From Bin87 sp963668585 (GTDB lineage: Bacteria > Chloroflexota > Dehalococcoidia > Lucifugimonadales > UBA3495), in assembly GCA_963668585.1 (NCBI GenBank), contig OY764869.1:434001-498000 (forward strand): a stretch of DNA of 64,000 nt. Direction: 5' to 3'. Every line of letters begins with the position of its first letter. Position 1 is the first letter of the stretch. Of this stretch, positions 9,342 through 17,833 are shown piece after piece. Position numbers and translations under genes: made by a program. The notes under the pieces were generated by a model, which saw only the letters and a program-made list of their open reading frames with translations, was not told where the DNA came from and made no database searches.

Positions 9342-10259
9342 TTGGAACTTGGAATGATCGGGTTGGGCCGCATGGGCGCCAACATGACCCAGCGACTGCT
9401 GAACGGCGGCCATAGAGTCGTGGTGTACGACCAGAACGCCGACGCGGTGGCGTCCAGCGAGGCCGCGGGCGCGGTGGCGTCCCAATCCGTCGCCGACCTG
9501 GTGTCCACACTGTCCGCTCCCCGGGCCGTATGGGTCATGCTGCCGGCCGGCGCGGTTACGGACGCCGTCGTGGGAGAACTGGGCGACCTACTGGCGACGG
9601 GAGACGCCGTCATCGACGGCGGGAACGCCAACTACAAGGACACGATGCGGCGCGGCGAGATGCTGGGCGCGCGGGGCGTTCATCTGCTGGACGCGGGAAC
9701 CAGCGGCGGCGTGTGGGGGATGGTACACGGCTACTCGCTGATGGTCGGCGGCGACGCCGATGTTTTCGCCAGGCTGGAACCGATCTTTCAGACGCTGGCG
9801 CCGGGGCCGGACCTGGGATACAGCCGCGTCGGCCCCACCGGAGCCGGGCACTTCACCAAGATGGTGCATAACGGCGTGGAATACGCGCTGATGCAAGCCT
9901 ATGCCGAGGGCTTTGAGCTTCTGCAGGCCAAGCAGCCGGAGTTTGACCTTGACCTGAAGGAAATCGCAAAGACCTGGCAGCACGGCAGCGTCGTCCGGTC
10001 ATGGCTGCTGGATCTGGCCGTGCTTGCCCTGGAAGCCGACCCCGGGCTGGAAAGCCTGTCCGCTTACGTTGAAGATTCCGGCGAGGGCCGCTGGACGGTC
10101 AACGAGTCCGTGGAACTCGCGGTGCCCACGCCGACCATCACCGCCGCTCTGTATTCCCGGTTCCGGTCCCGCCAGGAGGAACCCTTCGGGGCGCGGATGC
10201 TGGCCGCGCTCCGCAACCAGTTCGGGGGCCATGCCGTCCGCGAGGCCAACCCGCAATGA
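9342..10259 (+). CDS. gnd: 6-phosphogluconate dehydrogenase, decarboxylating (short type)
   Basis: 305 residues, converting 6-phosphogluconate to ribulose-5-phosphate and CO2. The short length matches the GndA/YqeC-like class often using NAD. The N-terminal Rossmann motif is MIGLGRMGANM, the substrate loop is DAGTSGGVWG near residue 122, and the catalytic segment is GPTGAGHFTKMVHNGVEY near 165. The start is TTG at 9342, chosen because GGGGAGAG sits just upstream and the Rossmann strand begins immediately. It overlaps zwf by 4 nt (ATGA). Second enzyme step of the oxidative pentose phosphate branch in this operon. Confidence 0.93.
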   Translation: MELGMIGLGRMGANMTQRLLNGGHRVVVYDQNADAVASSEAAGAVASQSVADLVSTLSAPRAVWVMLPAGAVTDAVVGELGDLLATGDAVIDGGNANYKDTMRRGEMLGARGVHLLDAGTSGGVWGMVHGYSLMVGGDADVFARLEPIFQTLAPGPDLGYSRVGPTGAGHFTKMVHNGVEYALMQAYAEGFELLQAKQPEFDLDLKEIAKTWQHGSVVRSWLLDLAVLALEADPGLESLSAYVEDSGEGRWTVNESVELAVPTPTITAALYSRFRSRQEEPFGARMLAALRNQFGGHAVREANPQ

Positions 10260-11758
10260 TGACCTCCGGGGCCAACCTGATGGACGGCGGCGACGGCGAC
10301 GCCACCGCGATGGTGATCCTGGGAGCCAGCGGCAACCTGACACACCAGAAGCTGGGCCCGGCGCTGTTCAACCTGTTCCTGAAAGGCAGGCTGCCCAGCC
10401 ACATTCACATCGTGGGCGTGGCCCGCAACGAAATGACCGATGAGGAGTTCAGGAACTGGTTGAGACAGGGCTGCGGCGATGCCGCCAAAAGCGCCCGGTG
10501 GGATGAGTTCGCGTCGCGCCTGGACTACGTGACCGCGGACGTCACCGACCCCGGCGCGCTGGCCAACGCCGGGCTGCGCATGGCGCACCTGGCCGACGAC
10601 GCGGCCGGAACCCTCAACTGCCTCTACTACCTGGCGTTGGCTCCGGGCCTGTATGAACCGGCGGTTTCCGCCCTGGCGTCGGCCGGACTGGCCGACGAAA
10701 CGGAAGGTTGGCGGCGCGTGGTTGTCGAAAAGCCCTTCGGTTCGGACCTGAGAACGGCCCAGCGACTCAACGCCCACATCCACGGAGTATTTCGCGAGGA
10801 TCAGGTTTACAGAATCGACCATTACTTGGGCAAGGAAACGGTACAGAACCTGCTGGTGTTCCGGTTTGCCAACGCCATCTTTGAGCCGGTCTGGAATCGG
10901 AATTACATCGATCAGGTCCAGATCACCGTGGCCGAGGACGTGCTGGTGGGAGAACGCGGAGAGTACTACGACCGTGCCGGAGTGCTGCGCGATATGTTCC
11001 AGAACCACCTGCTGCAACTGCTGGCCCTGGTGGCAATGGATCCCCCCTACGCCTTTGAGGCCGACGCGCTGCGCAACGAAAAGGTCAAGGCGCTGAGTTC
11101 GGTGCGCCGGATGTCGTTGCGCGACCTGCACCAGAACCTGGTCATCGGGCAGTATGACGGCTACCACCTGGAACCGGGGGTCGCGCCGGGATCTCAGACC
11201 CCGACCTTTGCCGCGCTGCGCCTGTTCATCGACAACTGGCGATGGCAGGGAGTGCCTTTCTACCTCCGTTCGGGCAAGGGCCTGGCCCGCAAGAGCACGG
11301 AGATGGTGATCCAGTTCCACTCGCCGCCGCACATGCTGTTCCCGGTGCCCGACGATGTGGCCATCCCGGGGAATACCCTGTCAATCTGCGTGCAGCCCAA
11401 CGAAGGGATGCGCCTGGAATTCCAGTCCAAGGTGCCCGATGCCGAGTTGGAAATGAAGGGCGTTTCGCTGGACTTTCACTACGAAGAAGGGTTTGCCGGG
11501 ATCGACCTGCCGGACGCCTACGAGCGCCTGCTGCTGGATGTCATGGAAGGGGACGCCGCGCTGTTCACGCGCAACGACGAGATCGAGTTGGCCTGGCGCA
11601 TCATTGACCCCATCGTCCACAGCCTAGACCTGCCGGGATCGCCAGCGCCATACCGATACCTGCCGGGGATGAGCGGGCCGCCCCACAGCGAGGAACTGCT
11701 GCTGGAAAACGGTCATCGGTGGCTGCCGGGCTGCGCCGAGGTGGGATACTCGGTTTAG
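10256..11758 (+). CDS. zwf: Glucose-6-phosphate dehydrogenase
   Basis: 500 residues, the usual length, oxidising glucose-6-phosphate to 6-phosphogluconolactone with NAD(P)+. The coenzyme fingerprint is GASGNLTHQKLGPALF, the EKPFG segment is present, and the active-site signature is RIDHYLGKE around residue 186. It overlaps gnd by ATGA, with a second ATG at 10259 also possible. No 6-phosphogluconolactonase gene is adjacent, so hydrolysis of the lactone must be spontaneous or encoded elsewhere. A tandem palindromic repeat array begins 21 nt after the stop and may act as the operon's 3' boundary. Confidence 0.96.
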   Translation: MMTSGANLMDGGDGDATAMVILGASGNLTHQKLGPALFNLFLKGRLPSHIHIVGVARNEMTDEEFRNWLRQGCGDAAKSARWDEFASRLDYVTADVTDPGALANAGLRMAHLADDAAGTLNCLYYLALAPGLYEPAVSALASAGLADETEGWRRVVVEKPFGSDLRTAQRLNAHIHGVFREDQVYRIDHYLGKETVQNLLVFRFANAIFEPVWNRNYIDQVQITVAEDVLVGERGEYYDRAGVLRDMFQNHLLQLLALVAMDPPYAFEADALRNEKVKALSSVRRMSLRDLHQNLVIGQYDGYHLEPGVAPGSQTPTFAALRLFIDNWRWQGVPFYLRSGKGLARKSTEMVIQFHSPPHMLFPVPDDVAIPGNTLSICVQPNEGMRLEFQSKVPDAELEMKGVSLDFHYEEGFAGIDLPDAYERLLLDVMEGDAALFTRNDEIELAWRIIDPIVHSLDLPGSPAPYRYLPGMSGPPHSEELLLENGHRWLPGCAEVGYSV

Positions 11759-11779
11759 CGGTAGTCCGCACGTGTGTTA

Positions 11780-12054
11780 CACGATGTGGGGGCGGGTCTG
11801 AGACCCGCCCCTACCGGAGTTCCGCGCGCCTGGGCGCCACGATGTGGGGGGCGGGTCTGAGGCCCCCTACCGCAGTTCCGCGCGCCTGGGCGCCATGATG
11901 TGGGGGCGGGTCTGAGACCCGCCCCTACCGCAGTTCCGCGCACCTGGGCGCCACGATGTGGGGGCGGGTCTGAGGCCCCCTACCGCAGTTCCGCGCGCCT
12001 GGGCGCCATGATGTGGGGGCGGGTCTCAGACCCGCCCCCACCGCAGTTCCGCGC
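11780..12054. repeat. Tandem array of five 55-58 bp units, each with a GC-rich palindrome
   Basis: Units begin at 11780, 11838, 11894, 11952 and 12007, each starting CACGATG or CATGATG. Copies 1, 3 and 5 carry the full palindrome GGGCGGGTCTGAGACCCGCC. Copies 2 and 4 have lost part of the right arm (GGTCTGAGGCCCCC), so two unit types alternate. The spacer CGCAGTTCCGCGCGCCTGG is shared, so these are direct repeats with no unique spacers and not CRISPR. The array fills the gap between the convergent zwf and CMD genes. The core resembles palindromes at 17781, 34462 and 57979. Confidence 0.9.
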
Positions 12055-12080
12055 ATGGGAATACCGGGCTGGGAGTCCCG

Positions 12081-12863
12081 TTACCCGTTGGCGAAGATCT
12101 CGTTGGCCACGTCCATGGCCCCGCGCGCGAAGGGTATGCCCGAGTAGAGGGTCATGTGGCCGAACACCTCGATGATCTGGTCCTGGGTGAAGCCGATGTT
12201 GAGCGCGCCGCGAATATGGCTGCGCAGCGGGCCCTCCCGCCCCAGCGTGGCGAGGCACGTCATGGTGCAGATGCAGCGGCTGGGCAGGTCGAGTCCCGGC
12301 CGGGTCCAGGTGGCGCCCCAGTAGTATTCGCCGGTGACGCGCCCGAGTTCGGCTTCGGCCTGGGTCGGCGGCGCTGATCGGCTGCCGCCTCCGCCCATGT
12401 AGTTGCGGCGGTATTCGTCGCCCCGCTGGAACAGGCTGTCCGGGTCTTCGTTGGTGTCGTGAATCCGGGCGGGCGTGAAATCGACGCCCCGTTCCGCGAA
12501 AACCTCTCCGCAGATGGTGAGGGCCTGGATTCCGCCCGGCGCGCCGCTGTACCAGGTGTCGTGGATGATCAGTTCAACGATCTGCTCCGGCGTCAGGCCC
12601 ACGTTCAAGGCGTTGCCCAGGTGACGTCGCAACTGCACCTCGCGGTTGAGGACGATCAGGGAAGACAGCGTGATCATCTCGCGCTGCACCGGCGTCAGCG
12701 CCGGTCGCCGCCAGATGGTGCCGAACAGACCCTCGCCGAGAATGCGTTCCAGATCGGGCGCGATGTCCCACGCGCCGGGCGAGGATCCGCCGGTGATTTG
12801 CCCACCACCGAACATCCGCCGGGTTTCCTGCCCGCGTTCGTACCGGGCATCCAATTCGCTCAT
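12081..12863 (-). CDS. Carboxymuconolactone decarboxylase (AhpD-like) family protein, two repeats
   Basis: 260 residues with start ATG at 12863, supported by GGAGGCAAGT directly upstream; a longer reading to 13058 lacks a ribosome binding site and would run through the divergent gene's promoter. Two CMD domains are visible: residues about 60-130 (QREMITLSSLIVLN then LRRHLGNALNVGLTPEQI) and about 185-258 (LRSHIRGALNIGFTQDQI). The first repeat ends HDTWYSGAPGG and the second GHMTLYSGIPFA. The AhpD-type CxxC pair is absent from the matching helices, so a lactone decarboxylase or non-thiol role is likelier than peroxidase. It is divergent from the D-aminoacylase-like gene. Confidence 0.85.
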   Translation of the reverse strand: MSELDARYERGQETRRMFGGGQITGGSSPGAWDIAPDLERILGEGLFGTIWRRPALTPVQREMITLSSLIVLNREVQLRRHLGNALNVGLTPEQIVELIIHDTWYSGAPGGIQALTICGEVFAERGVDFTPARIHDTNEDPDSLFQRGDEYRRNYMGGGGSRSAPPTQAEAELGRVTGEYYWGATWTRPGLDLPSRCICTMTCLATLGREGPLRSHIRGALNIGFTQDQIIEVFGHMTLYSGIPFARGAMDVANEIFANG

Positions 12864-12962
12864 ACTTGCCTCCACAAAAGCCATTGGGGATGCCGGCAGT
12901 GTACGGGCGCAACTCGGACGGCGCAACCGCGCCAGACGGCCGCCGGATTCGCGCCGCGCCTG

Positions 12963-12971
12963 TGCTATCAT
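12963..12971 (+). promoter_or_regulatory. Extended -10 element giving a probable leaderless transcript
   Basis: TGC-TATCAT ends exactly 7 nt before the ATG at 12979, so the predicted transcription start falls on the start codon. There is no Shine-Dalgarno sequence in front of that ATG. The same geometry recurs at 15880-15888. Confidence 0.5.
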
Positions 12972-12978
12972 TCCCGCC

Positions 12979-14559
12979 ATGATTGACCTACTCATCAGCA
13001 ATGGACAGGTGATTGACGGTTCGGGCAGCGCCGGGTTCGCTGCGGCCGTTGCCATCACCGGCGATACCGTCTCGATTCATCGCGGCGACGACGCCGACCT
13101 GCGCCGCGACGCCGTTCGCGTCATTGACGCCACCGGACACGTCGTGTGCCCGGGCTTCGTTGACCTGCACTCCCACGCCGGCCTGACCATCCTTGGCGAA
13201 CCGCACCACGATCCCAAGGTGCGCCAGGGCGTCACCACCGAACTGGTGGGCATCGACGGCATCTCCCACGCACCCTTCAAGACCCAGGACGAACTGCACC
13301 GCTACATCTGGCTGGACGCGGGGCTGAACGGGTACCCGCCCATGCCGGCGGACTGGCTGACCGTGGCGGATATGCTGGGGAAGTACGACGGCACGGTGGC
13401 CATCAACATGGCCTACATCCTGGGCAACTCGCCGGTGCGCATCTGGAGCGTCGGCTGGGATCAGCGGCCGGCCACCGACGCCGAGATTGCCGATATGCAG
13501 GCGGTGGTCAGGGAAGCGATGGAGGAGGGCGCGTGGGGTCTGTCAACGGGCCTGGACTACCCGCCCGGAGCGTACGCCGACACCGACGAACTGGTCGCCC
13601 TGTCAGAAACGGCGGCGTCCATGGGCGGCATCTACCACACCCACACCCGCGCCAGCCTGCTCAGCCAGGGCTACCTGGCCCCGTGGCATGAGGCGGTGGA
13701 CATCGGGCGACGCAGCGGGATTCCCGTCCACCTGACCCACTACCGGCAGTCGGTGTCGGGCGTGGGCAGCCACATCGGGCACCTGGAACTGGTGGAAAAC
13801 GCCCGCGCCGAGGGCATCGACTGCACCTTCGACTGCTACACCTATCCTTACTCTGGGACCACGCCCACCATCGGGCTGCCGCATTGGGCCAAGGACGGCG
13901 GGCCGGAGCGGTTGATCGCCGCGCTGCAGGACGCCGACGACCGGGCGCGCATGAAGCGCGAAATCACGCCCAGCCGGCTGGAAAACAACTGGCTCACCAA
14001 CTTCACACGGCCCGAGAACCGCATCTACGACGGGCGACTGATCACCGATATTGCCGAGATGCGCGGCCAGGATCCCGCCGACACGTTGTTCGACCTGCTG
14101 CTGTCGGAGAATCTGGGCATCAGCACGGTGGGCCTCGGCACCAACGCCCAGACGCTGTACGCCTTCGTTTCGCATCCCTACGGGATGATTGCGTCCGACG
14201 CCATCCTGTTCGGTGAGTATCCGAACCCGCGCACCTACGGGTGTTTCCCCATCGTGCTGGCCGAATTCGTCCGCGCCGAACAGCATATGCGTCTGCCCGA
14301 AGCCATCCGCAAGATGACGTCGTTCCCGGCGCAGCGTTTGGGGATACCGGACCGGGGCCTGCTGCGCGACGGATTCAAGGCGGACGTGGTGGTGTTCAAC
14401 CCCAACACCGTGAAGGCCCTCGCCACGAAAGAGAACCCCAAACAGTACCCGGTGGGCATCGAGTACGTGATCGTCAACGGACAGGTGGTGATCGACGAGG
14501 GGGAGAACACTCGCGCGCTGCCGGGCCGTGGGCTGCGCCGGGGCCGGGCGACCACGTAA
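12979..14559 (+). CDS. N-acyl-D-amino-acid deacylase family amidohydrolase
   Basis: 526-residue amidohydrolase-superfamily protein of the D-aminoacylase/dihydroorotase-like branch. It opens with the beta-sandwich strand (DLLISNGQVIDGSG), then the metal-binding DLHSHAG near residue 60. Further candidate ligands lie in YHTHTR and HLTHYR. The C-terminal composite domain carries GFKADVVVFNP near residue 465 and closes with a VIVNGQVVIDEG strand. ATG at 12979 is chosen because the fold begins there and a promoter sits 7 nt upstream. Family members hydrolyse N-acylated D-amino acids or related amides; the substrate here is unknown. NUDIX and GATase genes follow closely (9 nt, then overlap). Confidence 0.88.
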   Translation: MIDLLISNGQVIDGSGSAGFAAAVAITGDTVSIHRGDDADLRRDAVRVIDATGHVVCPGFVDLHSHAGLTILGEPHHDPKVRQGVTTELVGIDGISHAPFKTQDELHRYIWLDAGLNGYPPMPADWLTVADMLGKYDGTVAINMAYILGNSPVRIWSVGWDQRPATDAEIADMQAVVREAMEEGAWGLSTGLDYPPGAYADTDELVALSETAASMGGIYHTHTRASLLSQGYLAPWHEAVDIGRRSGIPVHLTHYRQSVSGVGSHIGHLELVENARAEGIDCTFDCYTYPYSGTTPTIGLPHWAKDGGPERLIAALQDADDRARMKREITPSRLENNWLTNFTRPENRIYDGRLITDIAEMRGQDPADTLFDLLLSENLGISTVGLGTNAQTLYAFVSHPYGMIASDAILFGEYPNPRTYGCFPIVLAEFVRAEQHMRLPEAIRKMTSFPAQRLGIPDRGLLRDGFKADVVVFNPNTVKALATKENPKQYPVGIEYVIVNGQVVIDEGENTRALPGRGLRRGRATT

Positions 14560-14568
14560 GCCACATCG

Positions 14569-15096
14569 ATGCCCGATTCCGTTTCTCCCGACTACCGATT
14601 CTGCCCGCGTTGCGCTGAACCGCTGGAGTCCAGAACCCGCGGCGGTTTGCCACGGCCGAGTTGCGCGTCCTGCGGGTTCGTGCATTTCCGCAACCCGGCG
14701 GTGGGCGTGGCGGTGGCGCTGATGGACGACGCCGGCCGCATTCTGATGGGGCGACGCTCCGCCGGCGGCAACGTCGGCGAGTGGTGCATCCCGTGCGGTT
14801 ACGTGGAGTGGGGCGAGGACATTCGTGATGCGGCGCGGCGCGAGTTCCTGGAGGAAACCGGCATCGAGGTCGAAATCGGCGACGTGTGCGCCGTCCACTC
14901 CAACTTTCACAACGCCGCATCACTGACGGTGGGCGTTTGGTTCTACGCCAAAGCCATCGGGGGAGACGTGCGGGCGTCCGATGACCTGGACCGGGTGGAC
15001 TGGTTCGCGCCCGACAATCCGCCGGAACCACTGGCGTTTCCCACCGACCGTCTGGTGCTGGCCGACCTCGCGAAACATGGCGGGAAGATCGCATGA
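14569..15096 (+). CDS. NUDIX hydrolase with N-terminal zinc ribbon
   Basis: 175 residues. A four-cysteine zinc ribbon (C12, C15, C32, C35) precedes the NUDIX domain, an arrangement also seen in NudC-type NADH pyrophosphatases. The NUDIX box is complete: G-x5-E-x7-REFLEETGI around residues 80-102, with the Glu pairs that bind Mg2+. It hydrolyses a nucleoside diphosphate linked to another group; the exact nucleotide is not determined. The stop overlaps the next gene's ATG (ATGA), so coupling with the GATase-like protein is likely. Confidence 0.9.
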   Translation: MPDSVSPDYRFCPRCAEPLESRTRGGLPRPSCASCGFVHFRNPAVGVAVALMDDAGRILMGRRSAGGNVGEWCIPCGYVEWGEDIRDAARREFLEETGIEVEIGDVCAVHSNFHNAASLTVGVWFYAKAIGGDVRASDDLDRVDWFAPDNPPEPLAFPTDRLVLADLAKHGGKIA

Positions 15097-15869
15097 CCAA
15101 ACACGCCGTGATCATCCAGCACATTGCCGTTGAAACGCTGGGCGGCAACTTCACCGCCCTGCTCCGGGACGCCGGGTTCGACTTCACCACGGTCCCGGTG
15201 TACGCCGACGCGCCGGACTTTGCGAAGTTTGACGCGCCGGACCTTTCGGAGGTCAGCCTCATCGTCGCACTGGGTGGGCCCATGTCGGCCAACGACAACT
15301 ACCCGGCGCTGATGCAGGAAATGGCCTACCTGCGGGCTGCGGCGACCGGTTCGCTGGGGAATGCCGCGCCGACGCCAGTGGTCGGCATATGCCTGGGCGC
15401 TCAACTGCTGTCCCGAGCGCTGGGTGGCGCGGTGGCCCCCACCGGCGGTTACCAGTTCGGCCTCCGCAAGATCGACATCACCGCCGAAGGGGCAGCGGAC
15501 CCGGTGTTTGGTGAAATCAAGATCCCGCTGGTTCCGACGCTGCACGGCGAGCAGTTCACCGCGCCGCCCGGCGGGAGCCTGCTGGCTGTGGGCACGATGC
15601 TGCGGCGCGACGGGGCGTACGTGCGCATCCCCATGGCGTTCCGACGTCGTGTGTCCTACGGTTTCCAGTTCGAGCCGCAGCTTACCCTGGACGAATTGCG
15701 GGTCTGGAACCGGGAACTGGCCGGTGACTACGACCTGATGGGCGACCGTTTCCATCCTGGGGAGGAAGCCGCCCGCAACCTCCGCGAGTTCGAGGCCTTT
15801 GCACCGTTCCACGAAGATCAGATGGCCCGGATGCTGACGGCGCTGCTGAAGCAAGCCGGGCTGTCGTAG
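15093..15869 (+). CDS. Class I glutamine amidotransferase-like protein
   Basis: 258 residues of the GATase1 fold. The nucleophile elbow is VGICLGAQLL with Cys near residue 98, and a probable catalytic His follows in TLHGEQF near 151. It has no synthetase domain and lies beside no obvious amidated-product pathway, which is typical of the GMP-synthase-like stand-alone amidotransferases (glutamine or gamma-glutamyl hydrolase types). It overlaps the NUDIX gene by 4 nt and ends 26 nt before the methyltransferase. Confidence 0.85.
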   Translation: MTKHAVIIQHIAVETLGGNFTALLRDAGFDFTTVPVYADAPDFAKFDAPDLSEVSLIVALGGPMSANDNYPALMQEMAYLRAAATGSLGNAAPTPVVGICLGAQLLSRALGGAVAPTGGYQFGLRKIDITAEGAADPVFGEIKIPLVPTLHGEQFTAPPGGSLLAVGTMLRRDGAYVRIPMAFRRRVSYGFQFEPQLTLDELRVWNRELAGDYDLMGDRFHPGEEAARNLREFEAFAPFHEDQMARMLTALLKQAGLS

Positions 15870-15879
15870 CGCAGGGGTT

Positions 15880-15888
15880 TGCTAAAAT
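15880..15888 (+). promoter_or_regulatory. Extended -10 element giving a probable leaderless methyltransferase transcript
   Basis: TGC-TAAAAT lies between the GATase stop and the methyltransferase ATG. Its last base is 7 nt before the ATG, placing the transcription start on the start codon. No Shine-Dalgarno sequence is present. Confidence 0.5.
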
Positions 15889-15895
15889 CCCAACC

Positions 15896-16900
15896 ATGCA
15901 GCACCTGTTTTATGCCGGGGACAATCTGGTCGGCCTGCGCCGCATCGCCGACCTGGGCATCGTTGTCGATCTGGTGTATATCGACCCGCCCTTTGCCACC
16001 AACAACGATTTTCTGATCGATGACGACCGGGCCAACGCGATCAGCGCGTCGGGACGGCCGGCGTACTCCGACCGGTTGCGCGGGTCGGCGTACCTGGACG
16101 CGCTGGGTCAGCGGCTTGAGGCGATTCGGGCGGTGATGTCGCCGACGGGTTCGATCTACGTCCACATCGACGTCAAGATGGAACACCACGTCCGGCTGCT
16201 CATGGACGACGTGTTCGGGCCGGAGAACTTCCGCAACGCCATCACGCGCATCAAGTGCAACCCCAAGAACTTCGATCGCTACGGGTACGGCAACATCAAG
16301 GACACCATCCTGTTCTACTCGGCATCGCCGCGTCAGATCACCTGGCATCCGCAGAAGGAACCGATGGGGGACGACGATATCGCCCGGCTCTACCCGCTGA
16401 CCGACTCGGAAGGCCGCCGCTACGCCACCACGCCGCTGCATGCCCCCGGCGTCACCGCCAACGGCCCGACGGGGCAGACGTGGCGCGGCACGCCGCCGCC
16501 GGCCGGACGCCACTGGCGGTACCCGCCATCCGAGCTTGAAAAACTGGACGGCGCCGGACTCATCGAATGGAGTTCGACCGGCAACCCACGCAAGATTCGC
16601 TACGCCTCGGAGGCGGCCGGCAAACTTCCCCAGGATGTGTGGACGTACAAGGACCCCCAGCGTCCCAGGTACCCCACGCAGAAGAACGCACGGATGCTGG
16701 AACGCATCATCCGCACCTCGTCGAATCCTGGCGACACGGTGATGGACTGCTACGCCGGCAGCGGAACCACGCTGCTGCAGGCCGCCCGCCTGGGACGGCG
16801 GTTCATCGGCATGGACGACGGGCCGGAATCCCGGCAGTTGATAGCGGAACGGCTGGGCGGGATGAACCTTGCCATCTGCGACGGCGGCCGGATTGTTTGA
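15896..16900 (+). CDS. Site-specific DNA methyltransferase (N6-adenine or N4-cytosine, beta class), orphan
   Basis: 334 residues. The catalytic motif IV is DLVYIDPPF near residue 30. The AdoMet-binding motif I is DCYAGSGTTLLQAA near residue 283, after it. That order (catalytic then AdoMet motif) marks the beta class, which includes Mod subunits of type III systems and orphan methylases. The target recognition region would be the 200 residues between. No restriction endonuclease or helicase-nuclease gene lies alongside, so it is either a solitary regulatory methylase or the survivor of a restriction system. Probably leaderless (see the promoter entry at 15880). Confidence 0.88.
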   Translation: MQHLFYAGDNLVGLRRIADLGIVVDLVYIDPPFATNNDFLIDDDRANAISASGRPAYSDRLRGSAYLDALGQRLEAIRAVMSPTGSIYVHIDVKMEHHVRLLMDDVFGPENFRNAITRIKCNPKNFDRYGYGNIKDTILFYSASPRQITWHPQKEPMGDDDIARLYPLTDSEGRRYATTPLHAPGVTANGPTGQTWRGTPPPAGRHWRYPPSELEKLDGAGLIEWSSTGNPRKIRYASEAAGKLPQDVWTYKDPQRPRYPTQKNARMLERIIRTSSNPGDTVMDCYAGSGTTLLQAARLGRRFIGMDDGPESRQLIAERLGGMNLAICDGGRIV

Positions 16901-17010
16901 CACCCCGCACACCGAATAGTAATCTGCCAAATGTCCGGCTACGGACTTTCGATTACGTATGAAACCCGTTCTCTGAACCCACCTAGCGACCGCAAACGGA
17001 GGTTTTCACC

Positions 17011-17757
17011 ATGCCCTACCAAGGAATGACGGCCGAGCACATCTGGATTGAAGGACACAACGGCGACGCCATCAACGCATATCTGGCCCGACCCCTGGGT
17101 CCGGGTCCCTTCCCGGCCGTTCACCTGTTCCATCATATGCCCGGATGGGACGAGGCCAGCAAGGAAATGGCCCGCAAGTTTGCCCACAACGGCTACATCG
17201 CCATCATGCCCAACCTGCACTACCGCGAGGGGCACGACGACCCGGTTGCCAACAGCAACAGCATCAGGGAAGCGGGCGGCATGCCCGATGCGCGCACCCT
17301 GGGCGACGCGCAGGGAGCCATCAGCTACCTGCAGCATCTGTCCAACTACAACGGCAAGGTCGGCATCATCGGCTTCTGCTCCGGCGGACGCCAGGTCTTC
17401 CTGGCCGCCTGCAAGTTGTCCGGGCTGAGCGCGGCGGTGGACTGCTGGGGCGGCGGAGTCACTCCACGCGACAGCGAGCCTCCCACCGAGGCCATGCCCC
17501 ACGCGCCCATCGAGTTCGTCTCCGACCTGTCGTGTCCGATGCTGGGCATCTTTGGAGCCGACGACGCGCGACCCAGCGTGGAAGAGGTGGCGACCACGGA
17601 CGCGGCCATCAAGGCTGCCGGCAAGTCCTGGGAGTATGAGATCTATCCCAACGCCGGCCACGGCTTCGTCGCCGTTGACCGGCCCAGCTATGCCGTGGAA
17701 GCGTCCAACGCGGCCTGGCCCCGCATCTTCGCGTTCTACGGTCAGCACCTGTCGTAG
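17011..17757 (+). CDS. Dienelactone hydrolase family protein
   Basis: 248-residue alpha/beta hydrolase. The nucleophile elbow is GFCSGGRQ near residue 120, with Cys in place of Ser as in carboxymethylenebutenolidase. The catalytic Asp lies in FGADDARPS and the His in NAGHGFVA. True dienelactone hydrolases open chlorinated or plain dienelactones in aromatic degradation by the beta-ketoadipate route. Many relatives act on other esters, so the substrate is an inference. Strong ribosome binding site (ACGGAGG) 9 nt before ATG. Confidence 0.88.
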   Translation: MPYQGMTAEHIWIEGHNGDAINAYLARPLGPGPFPAVHLFHHMPGWDEASKEMARKFAHNGYIAIMPNLHYREGHDDPVANSNSIREAGGMPDARTLGDAQGAISYLQHLSNYNGKVGIIGFCSGGRQVFLAACKLSGLSAAVDCWGGGVTPRDSEPPTEAMPHAPIEFVSDLSCPMLGIFGADDARPSVEEVATTDAAIKAAGKSWEYEIYPNAGHGFVAVDRPSYAVEASNAAWPRIFAFYGQHLS

Positions 17758-17780
17758 GCAATCGCGGCACGCCAATACTT

Positions 17781-17809
17781 GTAGGGGCGGGTTTGAAACC
17801 CGCCCCTAC
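17781..17809. repeat. Dispersed 29-bp perfect palindrome
   Basis: Arms of 14 nt (GTAGGGGCGGGTTT and its complement) around a single G. It lies between two convergent genes. Near-identical copies occur at 34462-34484 and 57979-58001, and a variant core forms the array at 11780-12054. Confidence 0.85.
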
Positions 17810-17833
17810 GCTTTGTCAGAAGCACGCGGCGTC

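Noticed and set aside
11780..12054. CRISPR array
   Set aside because: The units are direct repeats over their whole length; there are no unique spacers and no cas genes.
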